DNA of 64,000 nucleotides from CAZGAQ01 sp964523405 (GTDB taxonomy: Bacteria > Planctomycetota > Phycisphaerae > UBA1845 > Fen-1342), in NCBI GenBank assembly GCA_964523405.1, contig CAZGAQ010000015.1, positions 1-64,000 on the forward strand. The letters are read 5' to 3'. Positions 33,858-42,498 of this stretch are shown here, piece after piece. The position numbers and the translations under genes are program-made. The first letter of the stretch is position 1. Each line of letters starts with the position of its first letter. The notes below the pieces were generated by a model that was given only the letters and a program-made list of their open reading frames with translations, was not told where the DNA came from and searched no databases.

Positions 33858-34244
33858 ATGTCACGGTCGCTCAAGAACATCCTCCTCGGCACGGTCGTGC
33901 TGATCCTGTTGGGCCTGGCCGGTTTCCAGTACCTGCGCCACCGGGCCGCGGGCGCATACCCCGATGACCCCACCGAAACCAGCACCTGGCTGTGCGCGCA
34001 GTGCGGACGCCAGATCGCGTTGACGCCGCGCCGCCTGCAGGAGTGGATCGAGAGCCCGGACAAAATCTGGCGCGATCCGAATGCCCCCGCCAAACAACTC
34101 GTCTTCTGGTGCGACACGTGCAAGGCATACACCGTCTGCGGCGCAGAGCAATGCCCGCGGCACCAGACGTGGTACCTCCCGTTCGGCCCAACCGGCGACG
34201 CGCGGCAGTGCCCGCAGTGTCAGCCGGCGACGACCCAGCCTTAG
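33858..34244 (+). CDS. Single-pass membrane protein with rubredoxin-like cysteine pairs
   Basis: The 128-residue product has an N-terminal membrane helix (LKNILLGTVVLILLGLAGF, about 5-23). It is followed by three CxxC-type pairs (CAQCGRQI; WCDTCKAY; CPQCQ) and CGAEQCPRHQ, consistent with one or two zinc-bound knuckles outside or inside the membrane. The start has AAAGGA just upstream. It lies 52 bases after the prepilin-like gene and is probably cotranscribed with it. No family is recognised. Confidence 0.7.
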   Translation: MSRSLKNILLGTVVLILLGLAGFQYLRHRAAGAYPDDPTETSTWLCAQCGRQIALTPRRLQEWIESPDKIWRDPNAPAKQLVFWCDTCKAYTVCGAEQCPRHQTWYLPFGPTGDARQCPQCQPATTQP

Positions 34245-34356
34245 TGGCCGCCCGCATCCGGCGCGGCGCGCCGCCTGCGCCCTCGGCCACGCCGCCGGCT
34301 CGCATACTACCGGCCGACACCGCCGCCACCGCCAGCCGCGGACGCGCGCGCCGTCC

Positions 34357-35055
34357 CTATTTCCGCACGTAGATCGTCTGCCCGCTCACCGGCGCAAGTC
34401 GCTCGTCGCACACCGCCTCAATCACCGCCGCCACCGCATCCGGGGCCAGCGTCTTGTCCGCCGGAAATGTCGGAAAGGCCGCCCGCAGCAGGCCGGTCTC
34501 CACCGCGCCCGGCGCGACCGCGTACACGCGGATGCCGTGCGGCTTGCCCTCCCCCGCCACGGCCTGGGTAAAGACGTTCACCCAGGCCTTGCTGCCCCCG
34601 TAGACGGCGAAGCCGGGAAACGGGTCCGCCGCGGCCGCCGACGAGAGGTTCACGATGACGCCTCCGCCCTGCCGCACCATGATCGGCCAGACCGCCTGCG
34701 TGGTGTGGAACACACCGCCGATGTTGACCGCACACACCTGCTCGAGGTCCTCGACCTTGAATTGCTCGATCGCTCCCAATGGCGCGCAGCCGGCGTTGTT
34801 CACCAGGACATCCACCCGCTCGAAACGCTCGACGGCCGCCGCGACGATCTCGCGGGCGTCCTCCGCCCGACCCACGTCCGCCACGATCGCACAGCACGCC
34901 GCGCCCGCGTCCGCAAACTGCGCCAAAGCCGCATCCAGGTCTTCCTCGTTGCGACCGGCCGCCACGATGTTGCAGCCCGCCCTGGCAAAACGCAGGCCCG
35001 TCGCCAGGCCGATGCCTCGACTCGCCCCGGTGATCACCACGGTCCTCGCCGCCAT
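34357..35055 (-). CDS. Short-chain dehydrogenase/reductase (SDR)
   Basis: The 232-residue classical SDR has the cofactor motif TGASRGIG (9-16), NNAG, the active-site Ser in VNLSSAAA and YGGSK carrying the catalytic Tyr and Lys. ATG 35055 follows GGAGGTG by five bases. The substrate is not predictable. The open frame continues upstream but overlaps the PTPS gene, so the shorter start is right. It is convergent with 33858 and divergent from the PTPS gene. Confidence 0.88.
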   Translation of the reverse strand: MAARTVVITGASRGIGLATGLRFARAGCNIVAAGRNEEDLDAALAQFADAGAACCAIVADVGRAEDAREIVAAAVERFERVDVLVNNAGCAPLGAIEQFKVEDLEQVCAVNIGGVFHTTQAVWPIMVRQGGGVIVNLSSAAAADPFPGFAVYGGSKAWVNVFTQAVAGEGKPHGIRVYAVAPGAVETGLLRAAFPTFPADKTLAPDAVAAVIEAVCDERLAPVSGQTIYVRK

Positions 35056-35142
35056 TGTGCACCTCCGCTGAAAAGCCTGCCTGAGAGTAGGCCGCGGCGC
35101 GCGACCGGTCAAACCGTCATCGCCGCCGCGGCCCGCGCGGCG

Positions 35143-35148
35143 TAGAAT
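35143..35148 (+). promoter_or_regulatory. -10 box suggesting a leaderless PTPS transcript
   Basis: TAGAAT lies only seven bases before the ATG at 35156, and no Shine-Dalgarno is present, so transcription would begin at or next to the start codon. No clear -35 box. Confidence 0.4.
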
Positions 35149-35155
35149 CTGCACG

Positions 35156-35962
35156 ATGATCCGCCTGACCCGCGAAGTGCGCTTTTCGGTCGACCGCGAC
35201 TGGGCGGGGCACGTGGAGTTCACGCGTCCCGTCACGAACTCCTGGGCGGGCTGGCCCAGCGCTGTCGGCGTCGTGCCGTACCTGCGGCTGCGCGCGACGG
35301 TCACCGGCGAGCCGGACCCGCGCACCGGCTACCTGTGCAATATCGCCATCCTTGACGATCTGCTCCGTCGGCACGCGATCCCGTTCTCGGCGGACGCTCT
35401 CCGCGAGCACGGCTGGCGCATGCCGGCCGAACACCTGCTTGAGCACATCTGGCACGCCGTGCTGCCCGCGCTGCCGCCGCACGCGCCGCTCGCGGAACTG
35501 GAGCTCGCCGTGACGCCGACGCTGCGCTACACCCTGCAACGGGAGAACCCGACCATGGTCCTGCTGACGCAGCAGTTTGAATTCGCGGCCGCGCACCGGC
35601 TGCACTGTCCGGAGCTGACAGACGCGGAAAATCGGGCGACGTTCGGCAAATGCAACAACCCGCGCGGGCACGGGCACAACTACCTGCTCGAAGTCACGAT
35701 CGCCGGTCGGCCGGAGGCGAGTCAAGGGGCCGTGCTGCCGCTGCCGCAGTTTGAGCAGATCGTGCAGGAGCGGGTGATTGCGCGGCTGGATCACAAGCAC
35801 CTCAATGACGACACCGAAGAGTTTCGTGCAGTGAACCCGAGCGTGGAGAACATCGCGCGGGTGGTGTGGGGGCTGCTGGTCGGGCAGTTCGCGCCGGCCA
35901 CGCTGCAGCGGGTGCGCGTGTACGAGACGGCCAAGACGTGGGCGGAGTATGACGGGCACTAG
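35156..35962 (+). CDS. 6-carboxy/6-pyruvoyl-tetrahydropterin synthase family protein (QueD/PTPS), duplicated domain
   Basis: The 268-residue protein has two PTPS-like halves. The C-terminal half (about 135-268) is intact: zinc ligands H147 (FEFAAAHRLH) and H172/H174 (GHGHNY), catalytic-type C166 in FGKCNNP, LDHKHLND (211-218) and the terminal Glu in VYETAKTWAEY. The N-terminal half (about 1-130) has the same strand pattern (TREVRFSVDRDW, LRLRATVTGEPDP) but none of the zinc ligands. The family makes 6-carboxytetrahydropterin in queuosine synthesis or pyruvoyl-tetrahydropterin in biopterin synthesis; which one is undecided, and no other queuosine genes are nearby. The start appears leaderless. 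Confidence 0.83.
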   Translation: MIRLTREVRFSVDRDWAGHVEFTRPVTNSWAGWPSAVGVVPYLRLRATVTGEPDPRTGYLCNIAILDDLLRRHAIPFSADALREHGWRMPAEHLLEHIWHAVLPALPPHAPLAELELAVTPTLRYTLQRENPTMVLLTQQFEFAAAHRLHCPELTDAENRATFGKCNNPRGHGHNYLLEVTIAGRPEASQGAVLPLPQFEQIVQERVIARLDHKHLNDDTEEFRAVNPSVENIARVVWGLLVGQFAPATLQRVRVYETAKTWAEYDGH

Positions 35963-36204
35963 GCTGTGCCGGGCGGATCAAAAACCCCTACGCCGCGTTC
36001 ACCGGGCTGCTGCTGCGCCTGTTGCTCACCACGCCCAAGGCTGCAACGTGCGGATGCTTCGGCGACCTCTTCAGCGACCTGGCACCACGCCGGCTCTGGT
36101 ATCAGTGCGGCTTTGACGTGATCATGCTGACGCTGCTGGTCGCCTACATCCTCCTCGTCCGCGCCGCACGAGCGCCGGCGGCGCGCGGCGGGGTGTGGAC
36201 GTAG
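35953..36204 (+). pseudogene. Remnant of a MauE/DoxX-like membrane protein
   Basis: An open frame from 35953 to 36204 has no ATG or GTG before 36022. Its translation reads PYAAFTGLLLRLLLTTPKA, then ATCGCFGDLF and a final membrane helix (CGFDVIMLTLLVAYILLV). The CGCFG motif followed by a last helix is the C-terminal end of MauE/DoxX-like thiol-disulfide membrane proteins, whose first three helices are missing here. The frame abuts the end of the PTPS gene. It is most simply a decayed fragment; a functional 60-residue peptide starting at TTG 36022 cannot be excluded. Confidence 0.45.
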
Positions 36205-36337
36205 GAGGCAGGGGTCGCGTTATCGGGCCTTGGCGCAATCTCGACCCCGGCGCCTCGCGACGCGCTGGCCCTCGACCGATCCAGCTTCTATGCTCTGAGA
36301 TGTCGCTTCTGGGACCGGACCCACCGGGAGGCCCGCT

Positions 36338-37282
36338 ATGGCCGTGTCGCGTACCCGTCCAGCCTTCACGCTGATCGAGTTGCTCGTCGTCGTAGCGATC
36401 ATCGCGCTGCTCGTCAGCATCCTGCTGCCGATGCTGTCCGGAGCCCGCCAGGCCGCCCAGGGCACGAAGTGCCAGGCGCAACTGCACGTGCTCGGACAGG
36501 GTTTGACAATCTACGCGAGTGAGTTTCGCGACGTGCTGCCGCCGGGGCGACTGCCGAAGGATCCCACCAGCAGTTGCGCTCCGACCGCCCAAATCGCCGG
36601 CGGACGCAAGTACCGCCCCACGTTCGTCGCGATGATGAGTGTGGCCGTCGGCGTGCCCCCATTCGCCGATCCGAAGGGCTGCAAGAACCACACCGACCGC
36701 TTCGGCGAGCCGGGTGACATGCAGAACTACTCGTATAGCATGTACTACTGCCCCACCACCCCCGACTGGACGGACGAGCGCAACGGCAGCTACGGGTACA
36801 ATTACCAGTTCCTCGGCAATTCGCGCCTGACCGCAGAGAGCATCCCCGACTCCTATAGGAACTGGCCGGTCCCCATGGCCCAGATTCGCCGTCCAGGCCA
36901 GACCGTAGCCGCAGGAGACTGCATGGGCACGGCCGCATCCTTCCCCAGGGTGCAGCGTGAAACCTACGTGGACGACTCGCGCGACGCGTTTCGCTTCGGC
37001 AATGAAGGCTTCAACCTCGATCCGCCACGCCTCGATCCGGTGGCCGGCGAAATGGCCAGCGCACCCGAGCACCGGACGGCCATCGATCCGCGCCACCGCG
37101 GCAAGGGCAACGTGCTGTGGGTTGACGGGCACGCCGACGCGCAGACGCTCCAACAGCTCGGCTACGAAGTCGCCCCGGACGGAATCGTCCGGCTGGGTGA
37201 CGCGGTGGGCTCGCCCGCCTGCAACGCGCAGTGGTCCGGCAACGGCAGCGACCTGCCGTGGACACCGCAGTTCGAGCGCTAG
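36338..37282 (+). CDS. Prepilin-type protein with H-X9-DG motif
   Basis: The 314-residue protein begins MAVSRTRPAFTLIELLVVVA, the prepilin-peptidase leader and hydrophobic helix. The C-terminal part carries RHRGKGNVLWVDGHAD, a strict H-X9-DG motif typical of the large planctomycete family of prepilin-like surface proteins. Cysteine pairs are spread through the body. GGGAGG lies just upstream of ATG 36338. It is paralogous to 32879. Such proteins are exported by a type IV/type II-like machinery; function is not established. Confidence 0.87.
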   Translation: MAVSRTRPAFTLIELLVVVAIIALLVSILLPMLSGARQAAQGTKCQAQLHVLGQGLTIYASEFRDVLPPGRLPKDPTSSCAPTAQIAGGRKYRPTFVAMMSVAVGVPPFADPKGCKNHTDRFGEPGDMQNYSYSMYYCPTTPDWTDERNGSYGYNYQFLGNSRLTAESIPDSYRNWPVPMAQIRRPGQTVAAGDCMGTAASFPRVQRETYVDDSRDAFRFGNEGFNLDPPRLDPVAGEMASAPEHRTAIDPRHRGKGNVLWVDGHADAQTLQQLGYEVAPDGIVRLGDAVGSPACNAQWSGNGSDLPWTPQFER

Positions 37283-37381
37283 CCATCTGCCTCAGTACCG
37301 CCCGCACACGATCGTCAGCGGCGCAAGCTCGGCAACCCGCCCGGAGTCGGCCGTGCGCTGGGGGCCCCCGACATCATAGCA

Positions 37382-37419
37382 GCGGAGGCAGCGCCCGCTC
37401 TCACGGGCTCTGCCTCCGC
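37382..37419. terminator. Hairpin terminator between convergent genes
   Basis: GCGGAGGCAGCGCCCG (37382-37397) pairs with CGGGCTCTGCCTCCGC (37404-37419), with a two-base internal mismatch and a 6-base loop. It lies between the prepilin-like gene and the PEP-CTERM gene that read toward each other. Confidence 0.6.
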
Positions 37420-37448
37420 ATCGTTTGTCCGGATACTCCTGCTGCGTC

Positions 37449-38144
37449 TTACGCGCGCCGGCGGAGACCCGCCACGGCCGCGAGCACCAGCAGCCCGAGC
37501 GCGCCCGGTTCGGGCACGGTGAAGCGCACCGTATCCCAAGCCACGGTCTCGACCTGATCGGCGATGGCATCATGCATGACGACGCGGCCGATCGGCACGT
37601 CCGAGATCAGTCCCATGAAGAAGTTCCCATCCGTGCCGTTGTTGACGTAGTCGGTGCGCGGCATCGGAACGCTCGCGATGAGCTGGTTGGCGGCGTCGAA
37701 AAAGTCCACGCTCTCGGCAAAGCCGGGCGCCGTGAACTCGCTGTCAATCAGCCACAGGCTGACGGCCGGCCGAGCCGGGGTGAGCGTCACCTGCAGATCC
37801 TCGTCACCCGCGACGGTGCCGGCATCGGGCCCCAGAACGCAGTGCGGCGAGCGCGACGTGAAGGTGGTGTAGTTCAGATCGCTGGCGATCCCCAGCTTGT
37901 TCTGGGGATTGTAGAACACGGCGCCCAGCCCGGCGTACTCGTTCCCGGCCAGGTAGGTGTTGTTCGGCCACTCGTCAAACCCGATGGTCGTCAACGGCCC
38001 GGCGGCCGCCAGGAAGGCGTTCTCCTGCGCCTCCTGGTAGGACACGCCGATCGTGGGATCGACGTAGACCGTATACCCCGCCTGCGCCGCGGCGGCCGCG
38101 ACGCACAACACCAGAACCGCGCTTAGCCAATTCACCCTGCGCAT
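37449..38144 (-). CDS. PEP-CTERM sorting domain protein
   Basis: This is a 231-residue exported protein. ATG 38144 has AGGAGG five bases upstream and gives a signal peptide (LSAVLVLCVAAAAAQAG). The body has no recognised enzyme motif and resembles secreted beta-sandwich proteins (TTIGFDEWPNN, VSLWLIDSEF). The C-terminus, VPEPGALGLLVLAAVAGLRRRA, is a textbook PEP-CTERM signal: Pro-Glu-Pro, hydrophobic helix, basic tail. Such tails are cut by exosortase when exopolysaccharide is made. No exosortase is in the window. A TATAAT -10 box is seen at 38238-38243. Confidence 0.85.
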   Translation of the reverse strand: MRRVNWLSAVLVLCVAAAAAQAGYTVYVDPTIGVSYQEAQENAFLAAAGPLTTIGFDEWPNNTYLAGNEYAGLGAVFYNPQNKLGIASDLNYTTFTSRSPHCVLGPDAGTVAGDEDLQVTLTPARPAVSLWLIDSEFTAPGFAESVDFFDAANQLIASVPMPRTDYVNNGTDGNFFMGLISDVPIGRVVMHDAIADQVETVAWDTVRFTVPEPGALGLLVLAAVAGLRRRA

Positions 38145-38237
38145 CACATCCTCCTTCCGTTGGGACTGTCATCTCGGGCATGTGCCGAACGAGCCCCATG
38201 CGCACGGCACACTAAAGAAGGGGCCCCATGTGCTTCT

Positions 38238-38243
38238 ATTATA
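38238..38243 (-). promoter_or_regulatory. -10 box for PEP-CTERM gene
   Basis: A perfect TATAAT on the minus strand lies about 95 bases before the ATG at 38144. No clear -35. The surrounding 38145-38476 region is 332 bases without a gene; besides this box and a terminator it holds two CAGGGAAAA copies (near 38265 and 38292) that might be regulator sites. Confidence 0.45.
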
Positions 38244-38334
38244 GCCCCATAACCCGATCGCACCAGGGAAAAGCGGCCGAAATAGGGCTTACTCAGGGAA
38301 AACCAGTAGTTACCTTCGCGAAACGCGCGCAGAC

Positions 38335-38368
38335 AAAAAGGTCCCTCGGCGCTTGCGCCGCCGGGACC
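38335..38368 (-). terminator. Rho-independent terminator of second PEP-CTERM gene
   Basis: Read on the minus strand, a hairpin with GGTCCC/GGGACC and CGGCGC/GCGCCG stems (38340-38368, one small internal loop) is followed by a run of U residues (38335-38339). It lies downstream of the gene ending at 38477. Confidence 0.75.
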
Positions 38369-38476
38369 TCACAGCTTGATGATGCCCCAACTACTCCCAG
38401 CCGCCACCGGCCGGTCCGCCATACAACACCTCGTCGCGGACCGGCGCTTCAGCCTCCAGAGATGCAGCCGGTACTG

Positions 38477-39139
38477 CTAGCGCCGCCGCCAGAGCAGGAA
38501 GAGCGCCACCGGAATCGCGTAGAGCGAGTGCGGCTCGGGCAGGATCGATGCCTGCGCCAGCGTGTTCTTCGCGCTCCAGCTCGTATCGAACCAGCCGTTG
38601 GTGACCAGCGCCGTCAGCGCGCCCGTCAACGCCTGCGGATCAAACTGCGAGTAGTCCAGACTGAACGAGCCCCCGTTCGGGCCGTTGAACATGCCGTCCC
38701 CGCTGAGCGACACAAGGGTCACGTGGCTGATCTGCGCTCCGAGAATCGCAAACGGGGCGCTGCGCACCCATGCTCCGCCGAGGTTCCCCTGAATCATGTC
38801 GCCGTTCGCGTCCGTAATCACGAACTGCCCGGCGGCGTTCGCGGTCGTCGCCGTGACACCGGTGATCTGGAGTTCGAGATCGAAGTTGGCCACCGCACCC
38901 GTGAAGTCGTGCTCGAACAGCGCAACCTGGCTGCTCGGTATGAGGCGCGTGACGTCGCCATCCGTGATCACATCCGCCATGGCCATGTAGATGCCGGTGT
39001 TCGCGTCGTAGCTGCCGGCCAGATCCGTAAACCCAAATGTCGTAATCGGGATAGAGTCGGCCACGGCGGGCAGCGCCAGTACCCCCACGGCAATCACGAC
39101 TAGGCCGCCTACCCGACGCGAAAAGCTGGTCATGCGCAT
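38477..39139 (-). CDS. PEP-CTERM-like exported protein
   Basis: The 220-residue product starts at ATG 39139, with AGGGA four bases upstream, and has a signal peptide (GGLVVIAVGVLALPAVADS). The body is beta-rich (FDLELQITGVTATTANAAG). The C-terminus, LPEPHSLYAIPVALFLLWRRR, fits a PEP-CTERM anchor: Pro-Glu-Pro, short hydrophobic helix, Trp-Arg-Arg-Arg. It is a neighbour of, but not alike to, the PEP-CTERM protein at 37449; they have separate transcription signals. Function unknown. Confidence 0.78.
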   Translation of the reverse strand: MRMTSFSRRVGGLVVIAVGVLALPAVADSIPITTFGFTDLAGSYDANTGIYMAMADVITDGDVTRLIPSSQVALFEHDFTGAVANFDLELQITGVTATTANAAGQFVITDANGDMIQGNLGGAWVRSAPFAILGAQISHVTLVSLSGDGMFNGPNGGSFSLDYSQFDPQALTGALTALVTNGWFDTSWSAKNTLAQASILPEPHSLYAIPVALFLLWRRR

Positions 39140-39303
39140 CGTTCCCTCACTCCGACGCTTGGCGTCATCTCGCTCGAATGCGGCGGCTCCGTCCAGGGAC
39201 ACCGCCGTCTACCCGGTTTTAGGACCCCCTTTTGCGGAAAGTCCAGCCGCTGACGAGGGGAACGCCGGTCGCGCGACGATCGCTCCCAGGCCCCAATTAG
39301 GAC

Positions 39304-40122
39304 CTAGCCGCGGCGAAGGTGACGCACCAGGGCGGCTGCCCCCACCACCAGCGAGGACAGCACGACGATCGTGGCCCCGGTGGGCAGATCCACGAGTGCC
39401 GCCAGCAGAAAACCAACCAGGCTGGTCAGGCCCCCCAGCACCACCGCAATCGCGAGGGTGCGATCATGGCCCCGGGCCAGTTGAAAGGCCGCCACAGCCG
39501 GATTCGTGATCAGGCTATAGATCATCAATCCGCCGACGGTCTGGAAATTCACCGTCAGCACGACGCTCGCGAGAATCAGAAAGCCGGTCCAAATCAGGCC
39601 GACCGGTATCCCCGCCGCGGTCGCGTGCAGACGCGAAAACAGAATCGCCCGCATTTCCTTGCGAAAGGCCAGGACGAACAGCCCCAGCGCCGCCGTCGTG
39701 CCCGCCATGATGAACACGTCGCGCCAACGGCAGAAGCTCAGGCTCCCCCACAGCAGATTGCGCACCTCGTTATCGGACCGACCGTACACGCCAAACAGGC
39801 CAATCCCCAGAAACGCCAGGCCAAGCGAGAGCGAGAAGAGCACCCCGATCAGGATGTTGGCGTCCAGCCGCAGGCCGCGGTATTCCAGCAGCCCCAGCAG
39901 CAGCGCCATTCCTACCGCCGCCAGGAGCGCCGGCAGCATCATCGCCGCTCCGCTCAGCCCGAAGAATACGCCAAACACCGCCCCCGCCAGCGCCGCATGC
40001 GCCACGCACACCGCCAGAAACGGGATGCGCATCCCGACGATGTACACACCCAATCCCGCGGACGAAGCGCCGGAGAGGATCCCCGCGCACATCACCGGCA
40101 GCCAGAAATAGAGGTCGATCAT
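39304..40122 (-). CDS. Metal (Zn/Mn/Fe) ABC transporter, permease subunit
   Basis: This 272-residue membrane protein of the ZnuB/MntB type has about eight helices, e.g. AGILSGASSAGLGVYIVGM and LITNPAVAAFQLARG with the family's NPA element. ATG 40122 overlaps the TGA of the upstream ATPase (ATGA). It is the third gene of a binding protein-ATPase-permease operon read leftward. The family imports Zn2+, Mn2+ or Fe2+; the metal cannot be told from sequence. Confidence 0.9.
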   Translation of the reverse strand: MIDLYFWLPVMCAGILSGASSAGLGVYIVGMRIPFLAVCVAHAALAGAVFGVFFGLSGAAMMLPALLAAVGMALLLGLLEYRGLRLDANILIGVLFSLSLGLAFLGIGLFGVYGRSDNEVRNLLWGSLSFCRWRDVFIMAGTTAALGLFVLAFRKEMRAILFSRLHATAAGIPVGLIWTGFLILASVVLTVNFQTVGGLMIYSLITNPAVAAFQLARGHDRTLAIAVVLGGLTSLVGFLLAALVDLPTGATIVVLSSLVVGAAALVRHLRRG

Positions 40123-40925
40123 GGCCGCGCCTCCCCGCTGCCGGTCGGCACGACCGCGTGTCGACCCGCCGCATGCACGACGCGCAGACCCGGGCCATAC
40201 AGCGACAGCAGGCGCTGCGGCGTGAGCACCTCCTCCGGAGTGCCGTCCGCAACGACACTGCCGTGTTGCAGCAGGATCAGCCGCCGGCAACACGCGGGCA
40301 GGACTTCCAGTTCGTGGCACACGAGGATCACCGTGGGGCGCTCCGCGGCACACAGTCGATCCAGCGTGGTCACAATCTGCTCGCGCCAGCCGAGATCGAG
40401 ATAGGCGGTGGGTTCGTCCAGCACGAGCATGCGCGGCTGTTGCACCATCGCCCGCGCCAGCAGCACCTTGCGCTGTTCCCCACCCGAGAGGTGCACGAAC
40501 AGCTCAGCGCGTAGTGTTTCCAGCCCCAGACGCGCAATCCAGGCGTCCACCTGCGCCCAGTCCGCCCGCCCCAACGGATGCAGCAGGCCGGCCAGACCGG
40601 TGCGCCCGATCGCGACGACCTCGCGCACGGTCAGCGGCATCTGCCCGTGGTCGACCTGCTCTTGCGGCACGTAGCCGACCTGCCGCCGCAGCCGTGTCAG
40701 CGCGAGCGCGCCCAGCGATGTGACCGGTTGTCCGAGCAGCGTCACCCGCCCCGCCGCCGCGCGGCGCAGCCCCAGGCACGTCCGCAGCAGCATGGTCTTC
40801 CCCGCCCCATTCGGTCCCACGATCGCGACGACTTCGCCCGGTGCCACCGAGAGCCCCCCCACCGCCAGTAGCGTCCGCCGGCCCGCGTCCACGCGCAGCG
40901 CTTCAACAACGAGATCGGGCGTCAT
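40119..40925 (-). CDS. Metal (Zn/Mn/Fe) ABC transporter, ATP-binding subunit
   Basis: The 268-residue ATPase is of the ZnuC/MntA type: Walker A GPNGAGKT, Q-loop YVPQEQ, signature LSGGEQRKVLLARAM, Walker B MLVLDEPTAYLD and switch CHELEVLP. It starts at ATG 40925, overlapping the stop of the binding-protein gene, and its own stop overlaps the permease start. Both couplings are 4-base ATGA overlaps, so the three subunits are made together. Confidence 0.92.
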   Translation of the reverse strand: MTPDLVVEALRVDAGRRTLLAVGGLSVAPGEVVAIVGPNGAGKTMLLRTCLGLRRAAAGRVTLLGQPVTSLGALALTRLRRQVGYVPQEQVDHGQMPLTVREVVAIGRTGLAGLLHPLGRADWAQVDAWIARLGLETLRAELFVHLSGGEQRKVLLARAMVQQPRMLVLDEPTAYLDLGWREQIVTTLDRLCAAERPTVILVCHELEVLPACCRRLILLQHGSVVADGTPEEVLTPQRLLSLYGPGLRVVHAAGRHAVVPTGSGEARP

Positions 40926-41755
40926 GGCGCGACCACGTCGAGCAGCCGCTGCACGTTCTGCCGGTACAACTCGTCGAAACTGCCGCGGTGGTGCTCCGTG
41001 TCGGGAAAGTTGTCAAAGACGACGACCGGAACGCCGAGGCGCTCGCCCAGCGCGTCGGCCAGACGTCGGCCTTCGGGCGCATTCGCGATGATGGCACGCG
41101 CGGCGGTCGCGTCGGCGATGGCGCGGCTGAGGTCGCCAACCGAGGCGAGATCGGCGCCGGCGAACGTGGCCAGCACCTTCAGGTCGAGGAACCGCGCGAA
41201 CGCTTCCTGATGCACGCCAACCAGCACCGGAAGTTGCTGCAGATTCTTGTCCGCCAGCGCGCGGTGCGCCCACTCCGTCAGCAGACCCATGCGCTGGGCT
41301 ACCGCCGCCATCCGCTCATCTGCGTGGGCTTGTGTCACCAGCCCGGCCGCTACGGCCGCCTCGGCGACCTGCTGGCAGGTCGCGATGTACGCGTGCGGCT
41401 CGCACAGCCCGTCATCGACCCGGAGTTCGACGACGCGGAGGCCGTCGCGCGCCAGCGGCGCGAGCTTTTCATCCAGCGCCCGCTGGAAGTCGAACCGCAG
41501 CAGCAGCCGGCAATGGCGCAATTGTTCAACCTGACTGGGACGAATGTCGAAGTGCCCCGGGCAGCTTCCGGGTTCCGCCAGGGCCAGGGCCGGTGGCGTG
41601 CCGCCAAGCACGTCGGCGACGGCGGACCCGAAGTAGCTGTTCGAGACCGCGACGACCGGCGCCGGGGCCGCGGGCGCGGAACGTTCGCACCCGCCGAGCA
41701 GCGGGAGCAAAGCGGCCAAGCCGGCCGCGACGAGCGCTCGGATTGCCAGTCGCAT
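40922..41755 (-). CDS. Metal ABC transporter, substrate-binding lipoprotein
   Basis: The 277-residue lipoprotein (LAALLPLLGGC, Cys23) is of the ZnuA/TroA cluster A-I type. Likely metal ligands are the His in SCPGHFDIRPSQ (position of the PSGHDYEPT His), LVGVHQEAFARFLDL (usual second-lobe His) and DNFPDTEHHRG near the end. It lacks the long His-rich loop of classic ZnuA. ATG 41755 is chosen over a longer open frame because the lipoprotein signal begins there. First gene of the operon; no Fur/Zur box was identified. Confidence 0.85.
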   Translation of the reverse strand: MRLAIRALVAAGLAALLPLLGGCERSAPAAPAPVVAVSNSYFGSAVADVLGGTPPALALAEPGSCPGHFDIRPSQVEQLRHCRLLLRFDFQRALDEKLAPLARDGLRVVELRVDDGLCEPHAYIATCQQVAEAAVAAGLVTQAHADERMAAVAQRMGLLTEWAHRALADKNLQQLPVLVGVHQEAFARFLDLKVLATFAGADLASVGDLSRAIADATAARAIIANAPEGRRLADALGERLGVPVVVFDNFPDTEHHRGSFDELYRQNVQRLLDVVAP

Positions 41756-41895
41756 GAGAATCTCTGGCAGGCGGCAGGTCCCGATCCGCTTGACGGCGGC
41801 GGGCCGACACACGATCCTGTGATTCGTAATACTCGCTGACCGCGCTGAACGCAAGGCATGCGGCGTGGCGGTACCCATCGTAGGAGGAGGTGTGC

Positions 41896-42498
41896 GTGTC
41901 GGCGCCTGATCCACGTCTGGCTTTCTTCGAGCGTCATGCGCCGAAGTGGGACACGTACGGTCCGCCGCCCACGGCGATTCTGGCGCGGCTGGACGGGCTG
42001 CGGGACGATCTCCAACTCGCAACAGGGCAGACGGTGCTGGAAGTCGGCGGCGGCACGGGGCAGGTCACGGCCTGGCTGGTAACGGCCGTGACGCCGGGGC
42101 GCGTGGTCTCGGTTGATTTCTCCGCGGCCATGATCACGCAGGCGCGCGCCCGCGTGCCGCAGGCCGAGTTCCGCTGCGCCGACGTCTGCGCGGACGATCT
42201 GGGCACCGCGTGCTACGACATCGTGTGGTGCATGCACGCTTTCCCACACTTCCGCGACCAGGCGGCCGCCTTACGGAGCTTTGCGCGCTGCCTGCGTCCC
42301 GGTGGGCGGTTGCTCGTCCTGCATCTCATCAGTTGGCAGGCCGTCAATGCCATGCACGCCCGCGTGGGGCATGAGGTCGCCGGCGATTGCCTGCCGGAAC
42401 CGGCGCGCTGGCAACAGCTCTTGGCCGCCGCAAAATTCGCCCCGCCTCAGATCATCGCCCGCGACGACCTGTTCCTGCTGACGGCGCGGCGCGACTGA
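41896..42498 (+). CDS. Class I SAM-dependent methyltransferase
   Basis: The 200-residue enzyme has the motif I sequence VLEVGGGTGQV (47-57), acidic loop VVSVDFSAAMI, motif II-like YDIVWCMHAFPHF and motif III LRPGGRLLVLHL, a UbiE/MenG-like small-molecule methyltransferase pattern. GTG 41896 is preferred over GTG 41890 because AGGAGG ends five bases before it. It diverges from the metal transporter operon. Substrate unknown. Confidence 0.88.
   Translation: MSAPDPRLAFFERHAPKWDTYGPPPTAILARLDGLRDDLQLATGQTVLEVGGGTGQVTAWLVTAVTPGRVVSVDFSAAMITQARARVPQAEFRCADVCADDLGTACYDIVWCMHAFPHFRDQAAALRSFARCLRPGGRLLVLHLISWQAVNAMHARVGHEVAGDCLPEPARWQQLLAAAKFAPPQIIARDDLFLLTARRD

Noticed and set aside
36022..36204. Independent 60-residue membrane gene
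   Set aside because: It begins at a TTG without a ribosome site, and similarity extends upstream with no start codon, favouring a remnant.
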